From assembly GCF_028437565.1 (NCBI RefSeq), contig NZ_JAMRYR010000001.1, positions 310,001 to 374,000 on the forward strand: 64,000 nt of DNA, read 5' to 3'. Made by a program: the position numbers and the translations under genes. Shown piece after piece: positions 17,673-28,700 of the stretch (the first letter of the stretch is position 1; every line of letters starts with the position of its first letter). Source of the DNA: Actinomyces sp. B33. GTDB taxonomy: Bacteria; Actinomycetota; Actinomycetes; Actinomycetales; Actinomycetaceae. The notes under the pieces were generated by a model. It saw only the letters and a list, made by a program, of their open reading frames with translations, was not told the origin of the DNA and ran no database searches.

Positions 17673-17873
17673 GGGTGCCTCTCATCGGGTCGTCGGTCTG
17701 CGCATGCCCGTCGACCCTAACCCGATACGCATAATTCCGCACGATCAGACGAATGAACATGCGAAGAAGATCCACGCGAGAAGACGCGCATCCCTCAAAA
17801 GCAGTGATCGCCCAGCCTTTTTGCTGGAGCCCTCATCTCACGTCTTCCACCAAACGCATAATTATACACGAAC

Positions 17874-17901
17874 GCCGTCGCGCAGGTGCGTGCGCGACGG
17901 C
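17874..17901 (-). terminator. Hairpin downstream of dps
   Basis: An 11-bp perfect stem (17874-17884 with 17891-17901) with a 6-base loop lies 47 bases past the dps stop. The rest of the spacer to the BCCT gene is AT-richer and holds that gene's promoter. Confidence 0.6.
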
Positions 17902-17947
17902 GCGTGCGACCCGCCCCGGGGTGCGCCGGGACGGGAGACGTCCCGGG

Positions 17948-18418
17948 TCAGCCCCGGTCGGCGAGGGACCGGATGAACCACGCCTGCTGCTCAAGGCGCC
18001 CGATGTACCCGATGAGGATGTCGCCCGAGGTCGCGTCCTCGGCGTCGACCTTCTCGTGCACATCGCGCATCGTCGCGACGACCGCGGTGATCGCCGCGAC
18101 CGCGTGATCGATCCCCTCGGCGGTCGAGACGACGCCCTCGGGGATGGCAGGCAGGGTCGCGGTCTGGGCGACGACATCGGCGCGGCCGTCGGGAACCGCC
18201 TGGATCGCGCGCATGCGCTCGGCGACCTCATCGGACGCCTCGCGGGCGATGGCGACGACGTCGTCGAGGTACAGGTGAAGGCTGCGGAAGCCCGTCCCGA
18301 CGATGTTCCAGTGCAGCTGCTTGGAGGCCAGGGACAGGGCCGTGACGTCGACGAGGACCTTCTGCAGATCGTCGGCCAGGACGTCGGAGGCGGCGAAGCC
18401 TGCGGAATCGGCACTCAT
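17948..18418 (-). CDS. dps: Dps family DNA-protecting ferritin
   Basis: A 156-residue mini-ferritin that stores iron, consumes peroxide and coats DNA as a 12-mer. The inter-subunit ferroxidase ligands are visible in SKQLHWNIVG (His) and FRSLHLYLDDVVAIAREASDEVAER (His, Asp, Glu). The C-terminal helix carries IGYIGRLEQQAWFIRSL. The start at ATG 18418 has an excellent GGAAGGAG site; a longer frame to 18466 has none. It follows bioY at 100 bases and probably has its own promoter. Confidence 0.95.
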   Translation of the reverse strand: MSADSAGFAASDVLADDLQKVLVDVTALSLASKQLHWNIVGTGFRSLHLYLDDVVAIAREASDEVAERMRAIQAVPDGRADVVAQTATLPAIPEGVVSTAEGIDHAVAAITAVVATMRDVHEKVDAEDATSGDILIGYIGRLEQQAWFIRSLADRG

Positions 18419-18518
18419 GGGGTTCTCCTTCCAGACGATGGCGACGCCTCGGGGGCGCCCGGACACCCCTCAAGCATGGCCCACCGGCGCGTTTCTCGCG
18501 ACCGCTGACGCCGTCCGC

Positions 18519-19118
18519 TCACTCGCGGCCGCCGACGGCCCGGCGCGCCCCGATGAGGATCGCCGCGCCGAGCGCCCACTTGACGACGCCTCCGGGGACG
18601 AACGGGATGAGCCCCGCCTCCAGGGTCGCCATCAGCCCGAGGGTCTTGCCGTGGAGGAGGTGGAGGACCGCCCACATCCACGGGACGCCGATGAGGAACG
18701 GGATGAGAGAGGCGATGCCGAAGGCTCCGACGCACGCCAGGGGGCGCCGGTCCCACGACCGCTCCGACAGGCGGCCGATGACCCACGCCGTCGGGATGAA
18801 CGCGAGGACGAACCCGAAGGACGGCTGGAGCGCGTAGGCGGGCCCGCCGCCCATCGACGCGAACCACGGGACGCCGGCGACGCCCAGGAGCGCGTACAGG
18901 CCCAGGGCCGCCGCGCCCCGCCGCGAGCCGAGGACCGCGCCGACGAGCATGACGCCGAGGGTCTGGCCGGTGACGGGCACCGGCCACAGGGGGATCGTCG
19001 CCTGGGCGAGGAGGCCGACGGCGCAGGCTCCCGCCCCGACGAGGGCCGCCGAGCGCAGGAGCGTCCGCCCCGGCAGGAGGTCGTCGACGAGGACGGGGGA
19101 CGCGGGGGCTGTGGTCAT
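18519..19118 (-). CDS. bioY: Biotin transporter substrate-binding subunit BioY
   Basis: The S component of an ECF-type biotin importer, 199 residues with about six hydrophobic segments. Family motifs include IPLWPVPVTGQTLGVMLVGAVLG, ALGLYALLGVAGVPWFASMGGG and a C-terminal FVPGGVVKWALGAAIL. The ATG at 19118 follows AAAGGA. No ECF ATPase or T component is nearby, so it must use shared modules or act alone. It closes the lipid cluster 55 bases after acpS, supplying the cofactor that BirA attaches to the carboxylase encoded upstream. Confidence 0.94.
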   Translation of the reverse strand: MTTAPASPVLVDDLLPGRTLLRSAALVGAGACAVGLLAQATIPLWPVPVTGQTLGVMLVGAVLGSRRGAAALGLYALLGVAGVPWFASMGGGPAYALQPSFGFVLAFIPTAWVIGRLSERSWDRRPLACVGAFGIASLIPFLIGVPWMWAVLHLLHGKTLGLMATLEAGLIPFVPGGVVKWALGAAILIGARRAVGGRE

Positions 19119-19173
19119 GCGAATGTCCTTTCGTTCCGGCGGGGAACCCGCCGCTGGTCGGATCCGGGGCCCG

Positions 19174-19719
19174 TCAGGGCCGCGGGGCCCGCGGACCGGG
19201 GTCCGCGAGGAGGAGGACGGTCGCCTGGGCGATCGCCCAGGGCCCGTCGTGGGAGAGGCTGACGCCCCACGAGGCGCGGGCGCCGCGCGAGCGTGCGAGG
19301 GAGTCGAGGGCGCGGGCGACCCCGCCGTGGAAGCGGAGGGAGGGCCTGCCCCACCGGTCGACGACGACCTCGATCTGCGAGAAGTCGAGCTCGTCGCGCG
19401 GGATCGGCGGCGGCTCGCCGTCGAGGGCCTGGCTCCACGCCTTGACGACCGCCTCCTTGGCGGCCCAGCGGGCGCCGAGGGACTCGACCGCCCTGGTGCC
19501 CGGCCGGGCCCGCGCCGCCGACGACCCTCCCGCGCCGCCGGGGACCGCGTCACGCGACGCGCACCGGGCCCACTCGCGGTCGGTGAAGACCCGGGGGAAG
19601 ACCGACCCGGGCGCGCCCAACTGGTCGGCGAAGGACGCGAGATCGACGAGGTCGACCCCCTGCCCCCAACCGACGAGGGGCGCCCCGACGGGCGGCTCCC
19701 CTCGGCACTCCCCGCTCAT
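19174..19719 (-). CDS. acpS: Holo-[acyl-carrier-protein] synthase
   Basis: Transfers 4'-phosphopantetheine from CoA to the ACP domain of the fatty acid synthase encoded immediately upstream. The magnesium-binding GQGVDLVDLASF motif and ESLGARWAAKEAVVKAW are intact, as is the C-terminal SWGVSLSHDGPWAIAQ strand. At 181 residues it is larger than typical AcpS (about 120-140); a glycine/alanine/arginine-rich stretch at about residues 58-75 is inserted before the ESLGARWAAKEA helix. ATG at 19719 overlaps the fas stop as ATGA, so the two are translationally coupled. Confidence 0.93.
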   Translation of the reverse strand: MSGECRGEPPVGAPLVGWGQGVDLVDLASFADQLGAPGSVFPRVFTDREWARCASRDAVPGGAGGSSAARARPGTRAVESLGARWAAKEAVVKAWSQALDGEPPPIPRDELDFSQIEVVVDRWGRPSLRFHGGVARALDSLARSRGARASWGVSLSHDGPWAIAQATVLLLADPGPRAPRP

Positions 19720-22700
19720 CGCCGGGCGCCCCCGTAGACGCCGTCCGCGCCCAGGCGGGCCGACGGGTCGAGGAGCATCGCGGCCTCCGCCTCGTGCGCA
19801 TCGCCCTCGGGCAGTCGGCGCCCGTCGACCGGGGTGAACAGGTCGGCGCGGCCGATCATCCCCCGCTCGAGTCGGCGCCGACCCCGGGCCAGGCGCTCGC
19901 CGGCGCGGGCGCGCCAGCGGGCGGCCTCGTCCGCGCCGCGCTCGTCGGCCAGGCGGGACTCGAAGGCCGACGGGTGGACGAGGGCGATGAGGGCCGACAC
20001 GTGGCCGAAGCCCAAGGAGGTCAGGACGCTGGCGCGCACCGGGCGGGCCGACATGTCCAGCGGCCGGCGCAGCCACACGAGCGGCGTGAAGCCGCGCATC
20101 TGCGGGTCCAGGCAGTCGAGGCTCCGGTTGCCGGGGATCGTCTGCCGGGTGAACACGTCGACGAGGCCCCCGATCTGGAAGAGCGCGGCGCCGCCCTTCG
20201 CGTGCCCCGTCACCGTCTTCTGGCTGATGACGTGCAACGGGTTGCCCGGCTCTCGCCCCAGAGCCCGCGACAGGCGCGAGTGCAGCTCCGCCTCGTTCGG
20301 GTCGTTCGCGAGCGTCGACGTGTCGTGCTTCGACACGACGGCGACGTCGTCGACGCCCGACCCGAGGGCCTCCAGGGAGCGGCTCAGCGCCGATCGGGAC
20401 CCTCCGCGTCCGGCGGCGAGAGCCCCCAGGCCCGGGGCGGGGATCGACGTGTGCGCGCCGTCGCCGAAGGACCGCGCGTAGGCGACGACCGCGAGGACCG
20501 GCAGCCCCAGGTCGGCGGCCACCGACGCGCGGGCCAGGAGGACCGTGCCCCCGCCCTCGGCCTCGAGGAAGCCGGCGCGGCGCCGGTCGCCGGCCCGCGA
20601 GAAGTGACGGCTCGTGATCCCCCGCCGCTCCAGCGCCGCCGACTCGGCGGTCGCGTTCATGTCGCCGAAGCCGGTGAGGGACTCCACGGAGACGCCGTCG
20701 ATGCCGCCGGCGACGACGAAGTCCGACTTGCCCAGGAGGATCTTGTCGACGCCCTCCTCGACGGAGACGGCGGCCGTCGCGCAGGCGCCGACCGGGTGGA
20801 TCATCTGCCCGTAGCCGCCGATATACGACTGCATCGTGTGGGCGGCGACGACATTGGGCAGGGCCTCCTGGAGGATGTCCTGGGGGCGGTCCTCGCCGAG
20901 GAAGCGGCTGAGGAACACCTGGCGCAGCGACTCCATGCCGCCGATGCCGGTGCCCTGCGTCGACGACACGTCGGCCGGGTGGACGGCGGCCAGCAGCTCG
21001 GCGGGGGTGAAGCCCGACGAGAGGAACGCGTCGACGGCGGTGACGAGGTTCCACACGGCCATCCGGTCGAGGGCCTCGACCATCGCCGCGGGCACGCCCC
21101 ACCGGGTCGGGTCGAAGTCGTCGGGCATCTGGCCGCCGACGCTGCGCGACAGGGTCGCGCGGCGCGGGACGCGCACCGCCGAGCCCGCCGTCTTGCGCAC
21201 GAGCCACTCGCCGGTCGCCGGGTCGCGACGCACGCGGGTGCGCGCCGGATCGGCGGCCTCGTAGGCGCGGGCGTCGGCCTCGTCGCGCACCGCGAACTCC
21301 TGATCGGAGTCGAGGTAGACGGTGGCCTCGTCATCCGACCCCCCGTCGACGAGGAACCCGTCGTCGCTCAACGGGCGGATGCCCGCGCGGGCGACGACCT
21401 CGTCGCGGAAGCGGTCGTACACGTCTGCCTCGTCGACGGGCGCATCGGCCGCGTCGTACCAGCCCGGCGCGGGGGTCTGCGACCAGTGGACGAGTCCCGT
21501 CATCCACGCGAGCTCGAGGACGCCCGCGGCGGTCAGGTCGATGTCCGAGTCGGCGTTCTCCGCCTCCGCGCGGGTCCTCCCCGACCCCCAGGCGCCGACC
21601 TCGCCGATGCCGACGACGACGACCTGGTCGTCGAGGGGCGTCGAGACGGGGCCCCAGTCGAGGCGCTCGGCCAAGCGGGGGCGCACGAGGCCCGGCAGCG
21701 CGCGGATGCTCGCCGCGGGCCGCTCCTCCCGGGGGGCGGGGGCGTCGGCCAGGGCCCGGCGCTGCTGCTCGGCGAGGGCGGGCAGGTCGAGGCCCGCGTC
21801 GGCCAGGCCGCCGGTCAGGTCGACGTCGAGGACGGCGTCGGCGGCGCTGCGCCGCGCCCGGGGGGTCAACAGGTCGACGAGCCGGTCGGCCATCTCGTCG
21901 CTCGTGTACACGTGGACGCCGGCGGCCTCGGCGGCCGGCACGAGGACGTCGTTGCCGCCCATGAGGGAAGTGCCCTTGACCCATCCGATCTTCGGGTGCG
22001 CCAGGGTCGTCCGCTCGGTCCACCCGGTCTCGTTGCGCCACTTCGCGCAGATCGCGTCGAAGGAGGCCTTGGCCTCGCCGTAGGCGCCGTCGCCGCCGAA
22101 GATCCCCCGGTTGGGGGAGCCGGGCAGGAGGACGTGGGTGCGCCGGGCGATGTCGGTCGACGCGTCGAGGCCGGCGACCCGGTGGATCAGGCGCTCGACG
22201 CTCCACAGGAGGAGGCGCTCCTGGGCGAGGGCGCTGTGCGGGTCCTCGCCCAGGCGACCGAACACCGGCGGGGCCGCGAAGGGCAGGAGGAGCGTCGGCC
22301 GCAGCGCCTCCTTGACGACCGTGGTCGTCGCCCCCGAGGTCTCCGCGTACTCGGCCCCCACCCAGTCGACGAGGGCGTCGACGTCGCGCAGGCTCGCGAT
22401 GTTCGCGGGCACGAGCCACAGGGCCGAGCCGACGGCTCCGTGGCGCCGGTAGAGGTCCTTGGCGTAGGCCAGTCGCGCGTCGTCGACGCGCGAGGAGGTC
22501 ATGACGACGGTCGCCCCGCCGCTCAGGAGCCGGGCGACGAGGCCCGCGGCGATGGAGCGGGGCGCGGCGCCGGTCACCAGGGCCGTGTCGTCGGCGAACA
22601 GCAGGTCGGCGTCCTCGCGGGCCAGGTCGGCGGCGCGGGCGAAGAACGCGGCGCGCCCGGCGTCCCCGCAGTGGGAGGCGTACCAGGAGGCGAGGTCGGC

Positions 22701-25700
22701 CAGATCGCGACCGGCGCCGCGGATCCGCGCCGGATCGATGTCGTCGGCGTCGAGGGCGCCGGCGAACACGCGGGCCAGGTCCTCGCGGATCAGGGCCCAC
22801 GAGTCGTCGAGGAGGACGGCCCGCTCGGCATCGAAGGCCGGGGCCACGGAGGCGGCCCAGTCGGCGCCGAGCTCGGCCTCGACGGCCTGGGCGAGGTCCG
22901 CGAGGGACTCCTCCCGCTCCCCCGCGGACGCCGGGACATCGAGTCCGAGGAGGGCGAGGGTCTGGCGGGCCTGGGAGGCGAGGACGCCGCCGGGGCCGAG
23001 GATCTTGCGCGTCAGCTCGTCGAGGGCCGCCGAGTCGACGACCGCGCCCGACGAGTCGGAGGCGGCCCCCGGCAGGGCGACGGACACGCCCGCGGCCTCG
23101 CCGACGCGGGCGACGGCGGCGTCGACGAGGGCGTCGACGTCGGCCGCCGACGAGGCGGCGGTCGGCAGGTCCGCGAGCGCCCCGCCGCGCACCGAGTCGG
23201 CGTCGCGCGTGCCCAGGAGGATCTCGGCGGACACCGCGTCGGCCCACCCCTGGGGCAGGCCCCAGACGCCGGTGACGCGCGAGGCGATGTGCCCGGCGGG
23301 CAGGCCCGCCGATCCGAGGAGCTTGCGGGCGCGGGCGCCGATGGCCTCGGACAGGACCGGGCCGAAGGGCCGGTAGGAGGAGGCGGTGGCGTCGACGGCG
23401 ACGAGGAGGTCGGAGACGGAGGCCTCGGCGGCGCCCTCGATCGTGGGGACGCCGAGCTCGGCGGCCATGTCCATGAGGAGCTGGTTGCGCTTGGAGGACA
23501 CGCCGTTCGTCAGGGTGTCGACGGTGTCGGCGTCGTCGATCTGCTCGGGGCGGATCTTCGTCGACAGGGCGAGGAGGGTGCGCACCGCCCGCGACGCGGG
23601 GAACGGCAGATCGGGGGCCTGGGCGCCGGAGACGGCCCCCGAGGCGGGCGCGGCCGGGGCGGCGGGCGCCGGGGCCGCCGCCTGCTCGGGTCGGGCGGCC
23701 TCGGCGGCAGGGAGGGCGTCGACGGGGGCGTCGGGGGCCGGCTCCTCCTGATCGACGGCCTCCGCCGGCGCGGGGATCGCGTCCTCGGCGAGGACCCGGG
23801 CGGCGTCGCGGTCGCAGTTGAGGACCTCGACGTCCCCCCACCGGCCCGGCAGGGCCAGGGTCCGCTCGGCGAGGTTCGCCAGCGTCGGCGCCGACCCCAG
23901 GCCGATCTCGACGACCCGCTCGACGCCGGCGCCGCCCTCGTCGGACGGGGCCATGAGGAGGCGCTGCGTCTCGATCCACCGGACCGGGGAGGCGAACTGC
24001 CAGGCGAGGAGCTCGACGAGGAGGACCCGGCCCGTGTCCGGATCGTCCGCGGCCTCGTCCCACGAGTCGACGAGTCGCTGGACGGCCCGGGAGGGGACGA
24101 CCTCGAGGATCGCCTCGGCGAAGTCGCGCGTCACCTCGAAGGGGCGGGCCACGAGGTTGGGGATGTAGCGGCCCACGAGCGCCCCCGTGTCGACGCCCTG
24201 GGGGATCAGCTCCTCCAGGCGGGCGCGGAACGGGTCGACGCCGGCGCGCAAGCGCTCGGAGTGGAAGGGAACGTCGATGCCGGGGATCAGCATGAACGGG
24301 CGGCGCCCGCCCGCCAGGTCGGCGCGGCGCCCGGCGTCGGCGGCCAGCGCGTCGAGGCCCGCGACCGTGCCGGCGACCGCGTACTGGCGCCCCTCGAGGT
24401 TGAAGTTGACGATCTGGAGGAACTCCCCGGTCGAGCGGGACAGGTCCTCGACGTAGGCGCGCACCCCGGCGTCGTCGAGGCCGAACTGGTCGGGGCGCAG
24501 CGCCCCCATCCGGTAGTCGGACCGCCCCCGGTCGTCGCGCTCGACGAGGTCGTGCATCGCCGACCCCCGGTGGTAGACGATCTCGAGGACCTTCTCGAAG
24601 GGGAAGATGCCGGCGCACGCCGCCAGCGCGTTGTACTCGCCCAGGGAGTGGCCCGCGTACAGGGCGCCGTCGACGAGGGCGCCGCGCGCCTCGAGGTCGC
24701 GGGTCTGCGCGTAGGCGAGGGTCGCCAGGGCCACCTGGGTGAACTGGGTGAGGTTGAGGATGCCCTCCGGATGGCGCAGGACGCGGTCGCCGACGCGCAC
24801 GCTCGTCGGGTTGTCCCGGACGATCGCCTCGATGGAGAAGCCGAGGGCCGCTCGGGTGTGGCGGTCGGCGCGCGCCCACACCTCGCGGGCGGCCGCCGAC
24901 CGCTTGTCCAGCCCCATGCCGGGGCGCTGGATGCCCTGGCCGGGGTACACGTAGGCGGTGCGGGGCGCGTCGAGGACGCCGCGGCCGATGGACACGACCT
25001 CCCCGTCGATCCGGCACGTCGCCTCGACGACGAGCGCGCCGCCGACCAGGCCGACCCGCTCGACGGTGATCTCGACGCTGTCGGACAGGTCGACCATGCC
25101 GACCATCCGGTACTGCCACGACGCCAGGCGCATCGCGGGCCCCTGGACGGCGCGGACCGCGCCCGGCGAGGCCGGGGCGTCGGCGGGGGACGTCCCCGCG
25201 GCCTCGACGACGTGCTGGGCGGTGGCCGACAGCCACATGCCGTGCACGAGGGGGGCGTGCAGGCCCGACAGGCCCGCGGCGGCGGCGCTCGTGTGGATCG
25301 GGTTGAAGTCGCCCGACACGTTCGCGAAGGCCGTCATGTCCGCCGGGGCGGTGACGACGGCGCGGCGCAGGAACGAGCGCGGCGTGTCGACGGCCCCGGC
25401 CTCGCCGTCCAGCTCCGGCGCCGGCGACGGGGGCTGGGAGGAGGCGACGCGGCCGCGGATCGCGAAGCGCTCGGTCAGGCGGGCGACGGGCACCCCCTCG
25501 TGGGACAGGGCGACCTCGACGCGCACGACCCGCCCGGCGCTCGACTCCGACAGCTCGGCGCAGCGCGAGACGACGTCGACGCGCGAGCCCGCCTCCGGCA
25601 GGGCGCCGTCGAGACGGACCGTGTGGTCGAGGTGGACGGCGTTGACGAGGCCCTCGATGACGGGCACCCCGTCGCGCACCGCGGTGCCCAGCGCCGTGTA

Positions 25701-28700
25701 GATCGCCGGCCAGCAGGGGCCGACGAGGGCGTCGGGGACGATGGGCGCCAGGTCGGCCCGCAGGGCGGCGCCGGTGACGGCCGCGTGCGCCCCGCCGAGG
25801 TCCGCCGAGAGGGTGAAGGAGTCGTGAACGGTGCCGAAGCCCTCGTCGGGCTCGACCCGGGGCATCCGGTCGATGCGGTCGCCGTTGACGGTCGTCGTGC
25901 CGACGCCGGCGGCCCCGGCGAGCAGGTCGTAGGCGGTCGACGACAGGCGCTCCATGTCGACGACGGGCACGGCGCCCGTCGCGCACCCCTCCGGCAGGGT
26001 CAGGGGCAGGACGATCTCGCGGACCGCGTGGGGGGCGTCCGCCCCGAGGCGGTCCCACGCGGTGTCGCAGTGGACGACGATCGAGGCCCCCGCCCCGTCG
26101 ACGACGACCGACGTGGACTCGGGCATCGTCCGCGCCGGGTTGGCCACGAGGTTGGACGCCCATTCGATGCTCGGCACGGCGCGCAGGAACTCCTCGGCGC
26201 TGGCCGCCCCGGCCAGGCGCGACCACGCCGGCTCCGGCCGCCCACCGCCGGCGGCCACCTCGTCGGCGACGGCGGCCTCGAAGCGGGCGAAGAGCTCGCC
26301 GATCGGCTCGTCGACCCGGTCGATGCCCGCCACCGACCTCGGCCCGGGGATGATGCGCACGGCGTCGGCGTCGAAGCGCGCGTCCTGCGCCTGCCACAGG
26401 GTGTCGGTGCCCCACCAGCGCGCCAGGTCGGCGTCGAGGGCGGGGACGAAGGGCATCGGCTTGTGGTGCTTGCGGCACAGGACGGGGAACCACGCGGCGT
26501 CGGCGGGGGCCACGGGGGTGGTGCGGGCCCGCGGGTAGGCGTCGAGGAGGGCGGCCAGGGCCGCGGGGGCGTCGTCGAGGTCGTCGGCGGAGGCGAAGAG
26601 GGTCTCGACGTCGCCGTGGTCGGCGTCGGCCAGGCGCGCCTCGATGCGGTGGAACAGGTCGAGGACGCGGTCGGCCCACGTCCAGTCGGCCCACGGGAAG
26701 GACAGGTCGACGACCCGTTCGGCCCACTGCGCGTAGGTCATCTCCTCCAGGTCGCCGAAGTAGGGCTTGGCGGTGCGCGACAGGGCGTCGACGAGCTCGT
26801 CGCGGCGCTCGCGCAGGGCGTCGGGGTCGCCGCCGATCTCGTGGATCAGGCGGGAGGCGCGCGACGACGAGTTCTCGATCTCGTGCATGTCGGCGTCGAG
26901 GTGGCTCTGGCCCGAGGTCATGCCCCCGGCGGTGAGCCCACGGCCGACCCAGCCGTCGCCGCCGACGCCGGGGGTCTCGACGAGGAGCCGCTTGACCTGC
27001 GGGGAGGTCCGGGCCTCCAGGCAGGCCATGGTGGCGGTGCCGACGAGGACCGCGTCGACGGGCATGGCGGGCCGCCCGTGATCGGTGGACCAGCGGCCGG
27101 TGATGTAGCGGGCGGCGTCGGCGGGGGTGCCGATGCCGCCGCCGACGGCGAGGACGACGCCGGGGGTCGCCCGGATCCGCGGGTAGGTCGCGAGCAGGAG
27201 GTCGTCGAGGTTCTCCCACGAGTGGTGCCCGCCGGAGTGGCCGTCCTCGACCTGGAGGATCAGGGTCGTGCCGGGGTTGGCGTCGGCGATGTCGAGGCAC
27301 GCGTGGATCTGCTCGACGGTCCCGGGCTTGAGGCACAGGTGGGTGAAGCCGTCGTCGGCGAGCTGGGCGATGAGGTCGGCGGCCTCGTCGGGCTCGGGGA
27401 TGCCGGCGGCGATGGTGACGGCGTCGATGGGGGCTCCGGCGCGCCGGGCCTTGGGGACGATCCGTTGGACGCCGAATTGGAGGTTCCACATGAAGCGGTC
27501 GAAGAACATCGTGTTGAACCCGGCGGTGCGCCCCGGCTGGAGGAGGTCGCGCAGGCCCTGGAGGTTGTCGGCGAAGACCTCCTCGGAGTACTGCCCGCCG
27601 CCGGCCATCTCGGCCCAGTGCCCGGCGTTGGCTGCGGCGGCGACGATCTCGGGGCTGACGGTCGTCGGCGTCATGCCCGGCAGGACGATCGGGGATCTGC
27701 CGGTCAGGCGGGTGAAGGCGGTGTCGACGACGGTGCGCCCGTCGGGCAGGGACACCAGGCGGGGCGCGAAGTCGTCCCACGACACGGGGGCCTCGGGGAC
27801 GAGGGTCCCGTCGTCGAGCCCGGTGCGGGCCTCGTGGGTGGACGCGTCGGCGACGCCCGACCCCGTGCCCGCCAGGAGGGGGGCGGTCAGGCGCCCGACG
27901 ACGGGGCTGGGCCCGAGGTCGAGGAACCAGGAGGCGCCGCGCCGGCGGGCGTCGTCGACGCGGGCCGGCCAGTCGAGGGGGTCGACGAGGATCGCGCGGG
28001 CCAGGTCGTGGGCGAGCGCGGCGTCGAGGGCGCGGCCGGAGTCCGCGATGCGCCCGGCCCATTCGTCGACGAGGTCGACGGCGCCGGCCAGGAGGGGGCT
28101 GTGGAAGGGGGCGTCGACCGGGAGCCAGTCGAAGGAGGCGACGAGGGGGGCCCCGCCGCGCTCGTGGGAGTCGAGGGCGGTGTTGTGGGCGGCGACGAGG
28201 CCCTCGATGGCGGCGCGGGCCCGGGCGAGATCGGCGGGGGCGGCGACGAGGACGCGGGCCTCGGGCCCGTTGACGACGCCGACGGCGGCGCCGGGGGCCT
28301 CGGCCAGGGCCCGATCGACGAGGCCGGCGCCGACGCCGGACACGGAGAGCATCGGGGAGCCGGAGGGCCGCGAGACGGCCCCCGCCTGGCGGGCGACCCG
28401 CTGGGCGGCGACGCCGATGAGGGAGGCGATGGCGAGGACCCCGTGGAGGCGCTCCTCGTCGGAGTCGAGGAGGGCTCGGGCGATCTCGACGCCGAGGACC
28501 CCCTGGGAGTGCCCGAGGAGGGCCGCGGGGCGGGAGCGGCGCAGGTCGAGGCCGGTGGCCTCCAGGTCGAGGAGCGCGGAGTACTGGGCGAGGGCGATCG
28601 CCGGGACGCAGACGGCGGGCGCGGTGTCGAGGGAGTCGGCGGGCGCTCCGTCGAGGATCGCGTCGACGCGGTCGACTGCTCCGGGCGCGGAGGTCATGAG

